From Isoetes taiwanensis (lineage: Eukaryota; Streptophyta; Lycopodiopsida; Isoetales; Isoetaceae), in contig JAJEKV010000023.1 in assembly GCA_021234155.1 (NCBI GenBank), forward strand, positions 9,557,141 through 9,621,140: a stretch of 64,000 nt of DNA, given 5' to 3'. The notes beneath the pieces were generated by a model that saw nothing but the letters and a program-made list of their open reading frames with translations, had not been told where the DNA came from and made no database searches. The stretch's first letter is position 1. Each line of letters opens with the position of its first letter. Shown one piece after another: positions 45,170 to 56,662 of the stretch. The position numbers and the translations under genes are program-made.

Positions 45170-46640
45170 GCCATGGTCTTTAAAGGAAGTCTGAAGTGCA
45201 AAGTATTTTTGACGTATCCAAACTTGCATGGTGACCCAAACCTGACAATTACAATCCTTAACAAGATCCTGTGCGAGCAAGAGCAACTACCACCTGTGCT
45301 CTACTTTCAACTTGACAACACTATAAGAGAGAACAAGAATCAAACACTCTTTGCTTATTGTGCTATGCTAGTGGAGCTAAGGATCTTCAGAAAAGTAAAG
45401 CTCGGATTTTTACTTGTAGGGCACACCCATGATCAGATTGACCAGATGTTCAGCAGATTTTCTGTGCGCCTTAGAAGTTTTTGTCTTCCTACTTTAGTTC
45501 AAGTCATTGAAGATTCTTACACTCCTACTCCAGTGGTCGAGCTTCTTAAAGAGACTGCAGACTTTAGAGAGTTTGTTTTTCCTCAACGTTCAGATAGAGA
45601 ACTAGCTGTGAACAAGTTGAATGATCTTACCTTTCAACATCACATCAAGTTCTACTTGAAGGATGGACAAAGCTTCTTACAGGGGAAGAAGTACACCACA
45701 ACTAAGGATTGGAGTCCAGCAGAGGGATTGCACTTCCTTAAATTTGTTCCAGACCATTGCCTCATAGAGCGTGCTGAGCAACTTCCTCTCAAAAATCCTA
45801 ACGAGTCCAAGCAGAAGAAAAGTACACCATTGACATCCTTAAAAGCCATTGAAAATGGCATTTCCTCGGGCTTCAAGTACTTCTCAGAAGAAGATCAATT
45901 GTGGTGGACAAATTTCTTTCTTGACCAGAAAGAGATCTTGCAAAATCTAGCTCTAAGACAGTTGCAAGAACCGTTTCAATGGCCTGATACCTTCCATCAA
46001 CCCCAGAACCAAACAGGTCCAAGCAATGCTACAATAGCACCTACAGCAGAGGAAGACGAGACCGAGTCATGTACCTTGGACTAAGACGTAGGAATGAGCC
46101 TCAAGGCAATATCACAGAAATTGCCAAAGGTATGCTGATTGCTCTTTCAAATGAGGAAGATGACAAAGTCGACCCTTTTGGATAGCAAAAGTTCTTGATA
46201 CAGTCAAGGAGGAAGGCTTAGTAACTAAACTCAAGATTCATTGACTGGTGACACGTTCAGAAAATGCTTTTGAAGGTAGGTATGAATTAGAAATGAGAAG
46301 TCAAGGAAAAGGGAGGAAGTCTAAGAAAGTGGGTCGTAGGGATGAGCTGAACTTGAATAATGTGACTATATTATGCTATGATTTCAAATTGAAATCAGAC
46401 AATCGTCTGCACCAAAAAACTGTTAATTTGCTTAAAAAGGCTTGTAATTACGAAGAAGAGGATGAAGAAGGGAGTGGTGGTGGCAATGCTTCACCATCTG
46501 TTGATAGTGATGAGGAAGACAACTCAAGCACTTCCTCGAGTGACAGTGAAAGAAGTGAAGGAGATGAGAATGGCATAAATGAACATGATGACGTCCTGGA
46601 TCCCTCCTTCATCACTCCTCACACTTTTGCACATAACTGA
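45170..46640 (+). pseudogene. DUF7869-type putative transposase, 3' part
   Basis: The frame resumes as MVFKGSLKCKVFLTYPN and continues to LPPVLYFQLDNTIRENKNQT (second acidic/Asn site) and VKLGFLLVGHTHDQIDQMFS (third conserved His/Asp site), the hallmark of DUF7869-type proteins. It is open to 46084. The C-terminal domain continues in another frame: RRRNEPQGNITEIAKGMLIA, then PFWIAKVLDTVKEEG after a one-base loss near 46180, a TGA at 46241-46243 where Trp is likely, and an acidic Ser/Glu-rich end to 46640. Together with 31562-33288 it would make about 1000 residues. Broken by element B and by at least three small lesions. Confidence 0.78.
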
Positions 46641-47689
46641 GTCTTAGAAAAAGACTGTAAATTTTGCATGTGAATATGAAGATTTTATCTTCAAATTTTG
46701 AGAATACTACAGTATCAGTTACAGACTTTACTTCAATTTTTTGTTAAATATTTTATCCTTTGAAATTAGAGTTTCTCTCTAAAAACGTACTCAAGAACAT
46801 TCTATTTGCTCAAAAATTGTCACTTTAAAAAAGTTAATTCTTTCGTTCCACAAAAAAACTAGTCATTTGGAAGGGGTCGAAATTGAATTTCATGCAACTT
46901 TTTTTTACCTCATTTTATCCCCTTTTTTTGTAAAAAAATGAATCTTTTAGGAATATTCCTTTTGCTCTCGTTTCGATGATTTGCTCCCGTTTAATTAGTG
47001 TTGTCTCTAAGGGCGAATATTTGCAAAAGGCGAACATTCCAATTTTTTTAAAAAGGTTGCACGAATCTTAGGTAGGCTTAAAAATAAAAAAATAAAAAAA
47101 TATTAGCCAAGATTTTCTTGGATCCTCCCGCCCGAGGTCAGAATTTGCCTTTCCTCCGGGAGTGTGTTGGAGGGAATTTAGCCAACTTTTTGACGCCCTT
47201 GAGGATCGCAGGTTCCGGATTCGCCATTATTGCTCTTCTGGTCATTCATTAGTTTTGTAGCTTTAGTTTCAAAAGTTTCTTTGAAAGCAAAATCGCATGC
47301 CTTTGAGCTACAAATTTGAAACATTTTTTTTATGTGTGTTTGAATATTTGCAGTAGAACAACAAGGCATTTTTAACAGCATGGCATTTTTAACAACAGTA
47401 GAAAGGCCTGATGCTGCTACTTCGGCTTCTTTCCACTGCAACAAATTTACCAAATGGATTACTTCGTGAGGTAAGTTGCACCATTTCTTCTGCCTTCGTT
47501 TTTCCTTAGGTTCTGCTTTATGTCGCTATACTAGAGTTTTTGTATTCTTCAGGATTACAGCCCATAAATGCCTCCAGGTATGGTTTCTTGATATGCATCA
47601 GTAAGGTGTAAAGTAAATTTGTCTAAAAAAATTACCAACCCCACATGCATGTATAAAAATCATGGAGGTTTGAGTCAAATACCTGAAAC
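46641..47689. other. Spacer after transposase
   Basis: No gene recognised. TGCTCCCGTTTAATTAG (about 46978) mirrors the hairpin arm at 27039. GGGCGAATATTTGC, GGCGAACATTCC and TTTAGCCAACTTTTTG (47010-47195) resemble, inverted, motifs at 19030-19590. These could be subterminal repeats of a large element, but I could not define ends. Confidence 0.45.
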
Positions 47690-50225
47690 CTCTCTCTGAT
47701 GGAACATGGTTACCTGGAGCAGTTTTAAATATAGCAGAATGTTGTGTCTTACCAAACCCTTCAATCAAGAAGACGGATAATTACAAGGCCGTCATCTGGA
47801 GGGATGAAGGCAAGGACGATGCACCTGTAGATTACCTTACGCTTTTGGAACTTCGTGCAAGTGCCAGGTACTGTCCCTTTTCTAGACACAATGTTTTGCA
47901 CATCATTGTAAGATCTCAAGAATTTATTCCATTGTTTATTTATGCGGATGTGATGCTCTCATGTTGGAAGAACTTAAAATCAAGCCCCAGTCTGGCAGAT
48001 GAGAAAGTAAGGACATAGGGAGTTAGATGAGTACCCTTCTTTTATTTCAGGGGATAACTATGTTCAAGATCTTCTATATGACTGCTGGGGCAAATTCTAA
48101 TGCCTTCAGCTGGCCTTTCAAATGGCAATTTACATCTGTCAACATTTCTTGGGTAATATCCAAGTATATAACAGAATTTTCAAGATAATGTTTGCTGCTT
48201 CAAAGCATTCTACTTAATATGTCTTGCCGATGGAAATTTCATTGACCAATTGACAATCGTGGTTACAAAGGCAGGAGCTAGTCTGTCAAGGACTCTTGTT
48301 ACTTGTTAATAGTTCCTCTCATCCTGACATTTTTGCTCTTCTTTCCTTTTGCAGCCAGGTAGCAAATGCTCTAGAAGTCTATGGATTTCAAAGAGGAGAT
48401 GCAATAGCAATTGATATGCCAATGCATGTTGAGTCTGTGATAATATACCTAGGAATTATATTAGCAGGCTGTGTAGTAGTCTCAATAGCGGACAGCTTCG
48501 TTCCGGCAGAAATTGCTACATGGCTTCGTATTTCCAAAGCCAAAGCAATTTTTACACAGGTTTAAGCTAAGCACATATAGAAAACTGTTACTTGTTTTCT
48601 TTCATCAATAGTTGTCTATAGCTATGCTTCTAGTACAGATGCTAGATGCCTTCATAATGGGATTGTTTGACTATGGTACATTAGCTTATGATAAAAACTT
48701 TTCTGCGGGACAAGATCCTTAGAGCTGGCAAAATAATTCCGCTGTACAGGTGAGCAGCCATGTATGGGCAGGAGAAAACTTATATATTGTTTATCTAATA
48801 CATGCATTTTTCAATTCTGAGTTGCATGCAGTCGCGTGGTTGAAGCAAAATCACCAAATGCAATTGTTATTGCACTCGACGGAAAGAAGCTAGGTTGTCA
48901 GCTACGGCCTGGGGATATGTCGTGGAGTCAATTTCTTACTTATGCCACTAAAAGAAAGAGGTAAGTCTTAGCGTCTTTAGTTAGACATTATGTCATGCAA
49001 AGGGACATAACTTCAGTGAGTATATTTGTAGATATCAATTGAGGAAGAAAGTGAGCAACAGAAATGGTCAGTGGATGATATATATACTGGCTTATTTAAA
49101 TTGAGTAGTTTTATTAAATCATTCTTGTATTATGGCTTGGAGCTCTTGGGCACCCTTATCTCTGAAATAGATATGTGAAGTATAAATATATATTTTTCTG
49201 GCAAGACAGATCTTTATAGCCTTCCTTAAGACCGCTGTCAAAGGTCGGAAATAGGAAAAACTCCAAAGGAAACTGGACTTCTGTATTTAACGAGTTTAAA
49301 GTGGAATTTAATCAGATATTGGGACATAAGTGCCCACATACAAGAAGAAACCCTGTTGTTGGATAAGAAAGAAATCTATTATTGGGTTTAGTCATCCCGA
49401 TTTTATGGTCATTTAGATTAAAAAGACCACAAGAATATAAGGCTATCCATCAATCAGTCGCTGCTGTGGTAAATATACTATTTTCTTCGGGTACTACAGG
49501 TATGAATGGTTTTATTAAGTGCAATAATATGTTCACACCTATTGCTTATTATTTTTGTTTTTCCATTTTCATTTCTATACGCTTAAGAAAGTAATAGAAA
49601 ATGGTTGACCTGATCAAATAATGTATCACAGACCTGATTACCTGTTAAACATATCGAAAGCAAGTGAGTACTGTTAAACATATGGAAAGCAAGTGAGTAC
49701 TGTAAATATATGATCAAGCTATTGATGCATGCATATGGTTGAAAACAATGAAATGTTGTGTGCTCAGGCTTAGACTTAACAGGTTATAAACAATGATAGG
49801 CATTCTTTCTCTATGCTGCTTAGAGGCTGGCTTGTTTTCACACCAATCATCTTGGTATGTTTCTCTAAAGTGGCCTTGGTATCATTTGATATAAAGGATG
49901 CAAAAGTCACAACCTTGGGTACGGTACCAAGTATGGTGAAGTACTGGAGGAAAACATCCTGTATGGAGTCACTTGATTGGTCTAGTATCAGGTACCTGGT
50001 TGAAAAATGCATATGGATCTCGGCATTGCTAACTTCACGAATTTGACAGATCCTTTGGGACTACTGGCGAAGCATCAAGTCCAGATGATGACCTGTGGTT
50101 GAGTGCAAAAACAGGGTACAAGCTAGTACTTGATTGTTGTGGGGGCACAGAGCTTGCTTCAGTCACAAGCATTTGCACATTTCAGAACCCCTTGTATGAC
50201 CACATCATTTGTGATACTCGATGAT
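47690..50225 (+). pseudogene. Acyl-activating enzyme 17/18-like gene, fragmentary
   Basis: Exon-like blocks with mostly intact splice sites: about 47690-47877 (GTWLPGAVLNIAECCVLPNP, AVIWRDEGKDDAPVDYLTLL), 48355-48559 ([40 protein letters not shown]), 48708-48748 (RDKILRAGKIIPLYR), 48832-48960 (SRVVEAKSPNAIVIALDGKK), about 49430-49501 (NILFSSGTTG, the AMP-binding loop), 49870-49991 (DAKVTTLGTVPSMVKYWRKT) and 50050-50190 ([23 protein letters not shown]). The order matches plant peroxisomal AAE17/18, which activate acyl substrates with ATP and CoA. The N-terminus, the block after SSGTTG, and everything after GGTEL are missing, and the acceptor before the third block is lost. It is a relic. Confidence 0.85.
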
Positions 50226-51128
50226 GATAAGAGTTTTCAGATGATGTAGCCGTTTGGCAGTAAGGTTTACACAGGTGGATCTATGAGTCCCTTTATCTTT
50301 GGGCATCTTTGGGCATGTAAAATGAACATTTTTTGTACATATGAAAGGCTTAACCTAGTGAGATCTATTAATGAGCTTAAAATTGTTGGTTCCAACCTAA
50401 ATCAATGATGCTTGTCTATGACTTTTGTTGTTAGTTTTCAGGATGTGAAAAGATGGTACGAAGAAAAGGTTCCAGCCCCTTTGTAATAGCTCTGTGTAGG
50501 CACTAGAGCTTGAGTGTTAAATCTACAGAAGTTTGGACTTGTGTGTTAAAATTTTAAATGACGAGCTTGCAGAACTTATGCAAGTTATGAAGCTCATTTG
50601 CGGGAAAAAGAAAAAAATGTATAAAATTGGTTAATTAGCTAAATGATAAATATAAACAATGTGGAAGCATATCGTTATCTTTGGTTCCCAATCCATCATT
50701 TGCATGTTTTCTTAGCTCTTTGTCTGCTATTTTAGGTGGTTTCATGGGTAATATCTGGGGAAATCATTGTATTTACATGCATAAATAAGGAGCAAAGAAA
50801 CACGAAGTTTTTGTGCTTAGTAATGCATGCTATTAGCTTTTGTCTAAGGTAGCCTATCTTAAAAACAAACGTAATGTAATTTCCAACAATTAGGTCGAAT
50901 GCAAATTTTTTTATGCAATGGCTTTTTGTCCTTGAATAAGTCACCACTTGTCCACACACATGATGTACCGCATGTCCCTACATAGTCCGATGCTAGTGTG
51001 CCCACCAACACCGAGCTCCTATTAATAGTAGTGCAGACAGTAACTTTGATACATATACCTCCTGCTCACATGAGGAGAAAACCACAATGTCGCAGTAATA
51101 GAAACATCAAATTTTTCAAACCAACCTT
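50226..51128. other. No recognised gene
   Basis: AT-rich spacer between the acyl-activating enzyme relic and the second DUF7869-type relic; no frame over 80 codons. Confidence 0.5.
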
Positions 51129-52886
51129 TTGCTTTTCTCTTACTTGTCGTACTTGGTTTGGTTAGGTGTCTTCGATCAAGTGCAGTTGGGATTCATGATG
51201 GTTGGACACACCGATGATGACATAGATGCCCTCTTTGGAAACTACTCTACTCTAATGAGAAGATCAGATGCATTGACTATTCCAGAGCTTATGCAACTCT
51301 TCAGGCAGTGTAGTTCCAAGTCTCCTTCACCTTACCTTGTGACTGAGGTTCCTAATTGGAAGGAATTCGTGAAAGGTTTTATCCCTGATAAGAAGGACCG
51401 TTTATGTGGTCATTTGGAACCTCTACTCTTCAAGTTCTGCATGAAGGATGGATGGCCACTAATGTTCTACAAGATGAGGCCAGGGCATAGGGAGTGGCTC
51501 CCTGCAAAGGGAATCAGGATGTGGAAGGAGGATGTCCAGGGTTTACCTACCATTCCGACCAGGGAATAAATTACTAATCGCATATTTCTTATTAGCCAGA
51601 ATGACTTTAGCTAAACTTGCTCGATATTAATCCCAAAACTTTCTGTGGTTTAGCTAAACTCTACACATTTTTCCTCTCATACTTTCTAGCATTTAGCTAA
51701 ACTAACCCAAATATCACCCCAAAATTTCTATGGTGTGACCAACAAAAAATTTTAAGACAAATTACTACACTTTTTTTTCAATTGTTTCCACTTATTTTAG
51801 TCATTTTCTTTGTGAAATCATTCTAAAATAATGTTAACTAGCAAAGTCTAGGACTCAAACTAATTCATAATGCTAGAAAACTAAACTAGTAATCATATAT
51901 TTCATATAAACTAGGATGATGTTAGCTAAACTAGCCCGAAATTCATTCTAAAAGTTTCTATGGTTTGGCTAAACAATACAAAATTTCACTCTCTTACTTT
52001 CTAGTGTTTGGCTAAAAGGCTCCAGGGTTGGTGTAGTCCCGAAAAAAGTTAAGCTAAAATTATTATTTTTTTCCCAATTTTTTCCATTTACTTTAGCCAA
52101 TTTTTTTTGAAATGTGCTAAAAAATCGCCAAATAGCTAAGTTTAGCCCTTAAATTATTCCATGATTCCGACAGGGTCACCTAAGGTCGTGCAACCATATG
52201 CGAGCTTGAAAGATATAGGTGCATTGAGATCTTCTATTGCCAAGTACATGATGCATTGGGCAGCTATTTCTAGAACTGGCGATAACTCGTGGTCCAACAC
52301 ATATATGAATGAAGTAATTGACTACTGGTCCACCTTGTTGCGAGTGCTTGGGGACGTTCAGCCCGGTAGAGCAGTCATTCAGGATTTCTGGCCCAACACC
52401 AGGCAAAATGCATTGCAAGAACACAAAAATGTGTTGGTGGATGAGCAGATTGAAGCATCTCACTATGTAGGGCCTTTCTCGGGTAGACCAAAGAACCCAG
52501 TTGAAATATTTGATCCCTACCAAGATGTCAAGAAAGGAATGCCCTTGCTAACTAGGCCACATGATAACTGCCCGACGTGGATGGCTTTTGCCGAAGAGGA
52601 CCCAATAGAGGATCCTAATCTCCCTCATTACGAAGAGGTGTTTGTTTCTTGATTAGAGCTTGTTGCCAGAAAGGGAACCTCATATGCAATGTAGTATAGG
52701 GATTGCTGGAGCAAGAAGTGGAGACCCAATCCTAATGACCCGCCACGCTACCAACATTTGAAAACAATAGACTACGGTTGGGCGGTAGAGACCAGGCCGT
52801 TGTTAGTGGTGATCCCCAATAGTGTGGGGGCTCAGTTGCAGGAATTAGTGGCTAAAGAAGCTAAGGACGATGATGAGAACTCTTGA
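51129..52886 (+). pseudogene. Second DUF7869-type gene, C-terminal remnant
   Basis: The first block (51129-51569) gives LGVFDQVQLGFMMVGHTDDD, IDALFGNYSTLMRR and FCMKDGWPLMFYKMRPGHRE, parallel to LGFLLVGHTHDQIDQMFS in the 45-kb gene but clearly another subfamily. The second block (52161-52652) gives VVQPYASLKDIGALRSSIAK and IEASHYVGPFSGRPKNPVEI. A third, in another frame, gives RDCWSKKWRPNPNDPPRYQH and ends NSVGAQLQELVAKEAKDDDENS at 52886. The N-terminal half with the first two catalytic-type positions is absent, so the copy is 5' truncated. Confidence 0.68.
51570..52160. repeat. TTTAGCTAAACT-rich spacer
   Basis: Between the coding blocks of the second DUF7869-type relic, TTAGCTAAACT and related words recur at least seven times (51608-52140), with CTTTCTAG(C/T)(A/G)TTTGGCTAAA variants. 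It may be a decayed intron filled by a short-repeat element. Confidence 0.6.
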
Positions 52887-54190
52887 GGTATGCAATGCTC
52901 TTTTACGTAATTACTATACCATATATAACATGCAAGGTACAATAGAGTAGCTATTATTCATTACGCTCTGCATTTTTCATCTTAACACAAGAGCTCTTAC
53001 ACTATACATTGCAGAATAGGTGATTCACTCATCATCACCACCTGCTAAGGTGATCCCACTTATCTCATAGCTATTGCGCTCAGAAAGCCAAATAAGGTGG
53101 ATCATAACACGAATCAACCTGAGGCAACGAATCTCAGCACCGTTAGCTTTTGATTGCAAATAGGGATCAGGAAGAATACCCCTTATTTGGCAACCGACAA
53201 GATCATTGTAGCTCATTGAGCACTTGATCGCCTCGATGTGGTGAACAGAAGAAGGCGAATAATCCATGGGAGATGAATGAACTCTACCCCCGATTGGAGC
53301 TGCTTTTATATTCCTGAAAAATTATTGATGTGAATTATTGGAGTAGACTATATCGCCATTATTGAGCGCGTACAAGAGTCATGTACACGTACAAGTATAA
53401 TGCATATTTTGTATGGATATGTGTGTCAAGTGAAAACATGCTTTGTATCTTGGATTTTACTAAGGTAAAAGTATTTATGCTTGAATAATTTAGGTGTGAT
53501 TGAAATTAGGGACTGCTTGCAGATAAAGTGGAGGTCGAAGAGCACAACCTTACAAATTACTCAGGTTCGGTACATCAAATAATATTGATTAAGCTTATTA
53601 CATCCTTACATCCTGTAGAAGTGCTCATATATCATTATTATATCCTTAACAGATACACAAGTCTTCAACGATTCACTCATCATCAACACCTGCTGAGGTG
53701 ATGGCATTCAGCTCATAGATCTCCTGATAAGGAAGGAAGGTATTTTTATCGTCCACAATGTGGCGCAGCACAATATAGTTGCTTATATCTAAACTTGATT
53801 AATTTGTGAGCTTGCAAGTGCAAATTGTTTTGCCAGAATACAGTCATTTGCCTAGTATATGTAGCATTATGATAGGGGTTTTTTTTTTGTATTTTTATAC
53901 AGTTTTTGCTATGGTTTTCATATGATTTGATGGGCGTATTGTGTGAGGCATACTAATTAGTATATCTAGAGCGCACACTGTATTCTCATATTCGCATGCC
54001 ATATTATCTATGATTTTGCAATGGTTTAGCTTTGAATAATTTCTCCATGAAAAAACCAAATTTTTTTAGTGCCCAAAAAACACATGCAAGCATCGAGCTC
54101 TCTTATTTTAGGGTTTGTGGAAAAGAGGGCATGCTTTAGGGTTCTATAGTCCATTTTTTTTTCTTTGAATTCGAGATCTTCGTTTTTCGT
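52887..54190. repeat. Spacer with a duplicated 100-bp segment
   Basis: 53016-53110 and 53668-53760 share GATTCACTCATCATCA, CACCTGCT(A/G)AGGTGAT and CTCATAG in the same orientation. The minus strand of the first copy has an 80-codon frame (53025-53267) I do not recognise. Otherwise AT-rich, no gene. Confidence 0.55.
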
Positions 54191-54514
54191 TTGTTCTATC
54201 CTTCTGTTGGTGGACCGAGTTCTCTTGAGGCAGCCGAGTTTCTTTCCTATTTACATTGTGGAATGCAATCTTTGAGTATACAGAACCCAGGGCCTGAACA
54301 AGGCAGTGACATAGCTCAAGGGCAGGAAACGGTTGCCGGTTTCAAGAAGGCCAAGAGAGATTATAATATTTCTTCGCCTCCCAACAGGCCTGACCAAAAT
54401 CTTCCTTTCTCTTTTTGTTATACATAGCTTTCCTGTAAAGATTCACATCCTGTCTCTTGTTTTTGCTCACCCTCTGTTGATGCTAATATTAATGCTTTTG
54501 TGTTCCCTGTAGGG

Positions 54515-55712
54515 TTGCTTGGAACAGTTTCTCAAGAATTATGGAGGGCCCATTAAAGCCTTCAAGGGCACTCAAATTTGATCTTGATATTGCAAGGTAG
54601 AAGCAAAATTTCTCTGTCAAGGAAAACAAGGTTCTTACATATCAACTTATTTTTCATTTCAGAGGATTAAGCTATGTTCATGAATGGAAAAACCGGAGCC
54701 AATTATGCATAGGAAATTAAAGCCAAGGTAGGTGTAGTTATAATATATCAAGTAGTCATACATCATTTGAAACTCTGGTTCAAGTTGACATTTATTAACA
54801 TAATGCAGTAATCTATTACGAGACAAGGCAGGGCACCTCAAAATAACAGACTTTGCTTTTCGAAAGTCACTTGGGGTGGTGATGGATCAGAAAAATCACA
54901 AAGTGCAGTTCAAAGGCTCTTTCTATAAGCTACATAACATGCTCTTTAAAGATTTGAGATGTAAACTATTACGTGAAAATTTGTCCTTAATTAATTGGGC
55001 ATAATGTCAACAAAGAATAACAACATTAGCTGCTTGGCGGTTAGCAACAATCTCTTTTGCTCTCCACTACTTGTGCGGTGGTTCTTTTTCTATGCTTGCA
55101 AAATGATTGTCACCCTACCATAAGGGTTTGCAAGTTTTGATTGGGATAATGACCATCTCATTGCATTGGATCGTAGTCTACTATTTACGGAATAATTAAA
55201 AGAGATATTAGGGGTTCTGGATTAATTGCTTGATTGCTAATAAGCAGGTCGGTACATGGCCCGGAAGTTCTTTTACAAAAGGAATATGACAAGGCGGTCG
55301 ATGTCTTTTCATTTGGCTTGATACTTTTTGAGGTTTGGTTTGCTCTTTTCTCGAGGGATTGCATGTTAATAACTAGATATGCTAAAGCGTGGTTATATAT
55401 TCTTATTCATGTTATCATAGATGATGGAGGGAAATAAACCTTTTGAAGATGAGTCACACGAGAATTTCTTTGCAAAAGCATATTGAGAAGAAAAGAGATC
55501 TCCATTGAAATAAACTCGGATACTACGAGGGATTCGAGGGAGAGTAAGTACTTGCCTTCTTGATAAAATTTTCTCACATTAACCTTCCTTGCTCACGTGT
55601 GTATGTTTTGATTTGCAGATTGATTCAAAACTGTTGGCATCACGATCCGGCACAAAGGCCACAATTCGTTGATATCATTAAAAGGATTGAAGGAATTAGA
55701 AATTCTTATGAT
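54515..55712 (+). pseudogene. Raf/ILK-type (VIK-like) protein kinase fragment
   Basis: Kinase subdomains occur in order: EQFLKNYGG and LKPSRALKFDLDIARGLSYV (54525-54680); EPIMHRKLKP at a GT donor (about 54693-54730), where the catalytic HRD Asp is Lys; NLLRDKAGHLKITDFAFRKS (54809-54870), with DFA for DFG; PEVLLQKEYDKAVDVFSFGL (about 55252-55330); MMEGNKPFEDESHENFFAKA; and LIQNCWHHDPAQRPQFVDII (55619-55690). This is the pattern of plant ankyrin/ILK and VIK-like kinases. The N-lobe is not recognisable and there are in-frame stops and frame changes, so it is a relic and would be inactive. Confidence 0.78.
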
Positions 55713-55912
55713 AAGAATGCATTTAAGCAGATCTTATAGCTTTTTTGAATTAGATTCATCAAGTGTGTCTTCTTTTTGGATCATGCATCAAGGCAAGGCC
55801 AGCGTGGTGATCTTTGAAAAAGATCATGCATACCCTTTTTCTTTGGTCATGTAAATGTGAAAATGCACTTTGAGGGATTGTGCTGCTTTGTTGGGGAGAT
55901 GTAACATGGGCA

Positions 55913-56155
55913 GATATCTGCTGTGGAGTACACGAAGAAGAAGAGTATCTCGCACGCGTTTCCTGGATGCTAGATATCTCTCTGATGGTTCAAGTTCAGA
56001 GTTGTGATCACACTAAAATCAAACTATTAAGGATCAATTCAAAAACTGGACATTGTGAGCTTCTGTTTGTAGAGGAAAGTGACATATATGTAAACGTATC
56101 TAATTGTTTCACCCCTTTGCATAAGGGCAGACTTTTGCATTGCAAAGAGAAATAA
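55913..56155 (+). pseudogene. DPP8/9-like S9B peptidase, beta-propeller fragment
   Basis: The frame encodes EEYLARVSWMLDISLMVQVQ, DHTKIKLLRINSKTGHCELL and VNVSNCFTPLHKG. This matches the DPP-IV N-terminal propeller region of prolyl-peptidase S9B proteins in plants (WMxxxxLxVQVxxRxxTxLxL...TG...E...WVNxxxCFTPL). Only this one exon-sized block is present; no catalytic domain follows. Confidence 0.68.
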
Positions 56156-56245
56156 AGGTTTTATAAATAAAGGTTTTATACTTCTACACAAGATATGTTG
56201 CCATCTCTTTGTTTCCCTAGGGCATATTGTTTTGTTAAATGCAGG

Positions 56246-56590
56246 TTGGGCAAAAAAGGTGGAAAGCGGACATTAATGCAAAGCAAGATACACAATTGAT
56301 GATGGCAGGAGGCATCCAGGTTGAGTTGATTTTTTGTTGTCTTTTATATTGTCGTATCTTATGCAGTATATGTTATGCTCTTTACAGAGGAGGCGTGTTG
56401 CTGTAGAGAACAGAACATGTGACTTCTTTATGAAGAAGATGATCTTAAGGACTTGTTGTTTGATTTATCATGTTTGTTCTTTTTGGAACAATCCCTAAGC
56501 TTCTGCATTTTCTGTAGTCTGAGGTGCAGGCTATACATCAAGAAGGGACATTTGATTTACACATTCGAAGCCTCAAATATGGAAAGGTTG
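56246..56590 (+). pseudogene. RRP4: Exosome subunit RRP4 fragment
   Basis: Three short blocks match RRP4 in order: VGQKRWKADINAKQDTQLMM with AGGIQ and a GT donor (56246-56320), RRRVAVENRT (from about 56391), and EVQAIHQEGTFDLHIRSLKY with GK (56519-56588). RRP4 carries S1 and KH domains and caps the RNA exosome. The blocks come from the end of the S1 domain; the start, KH domain and C-terminus are missing. The middle block is damaged (FFMKKMILR where an acidic ICAEV-type stretch is usual). Confidence 0.72.
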
Positions 56591-56631
56591 CAATTTTTTT
56601 CATTTTTAGTAATTTTCCTCTTATTTATAAA

Positions 56632-56662
56632 CTAGAAAAAGTGCCCAGCGTTGCTGGGCTTT
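56632..56662 (-). mobile_element. Helitron-like 3' terminus
   Basis: On the minus strand the hairpin GCCCAGC-AAC-GCTGGGC is followed after 7 bases by CTAG and then T, the CTRR/T ending with upstream hairpin that marks Helitron 3' ends. If real, the element extends to higher coordinates on the minus strand. I could not find a matching TC 5' end or a Rep/helicase ORF. Confidence 0.45.
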
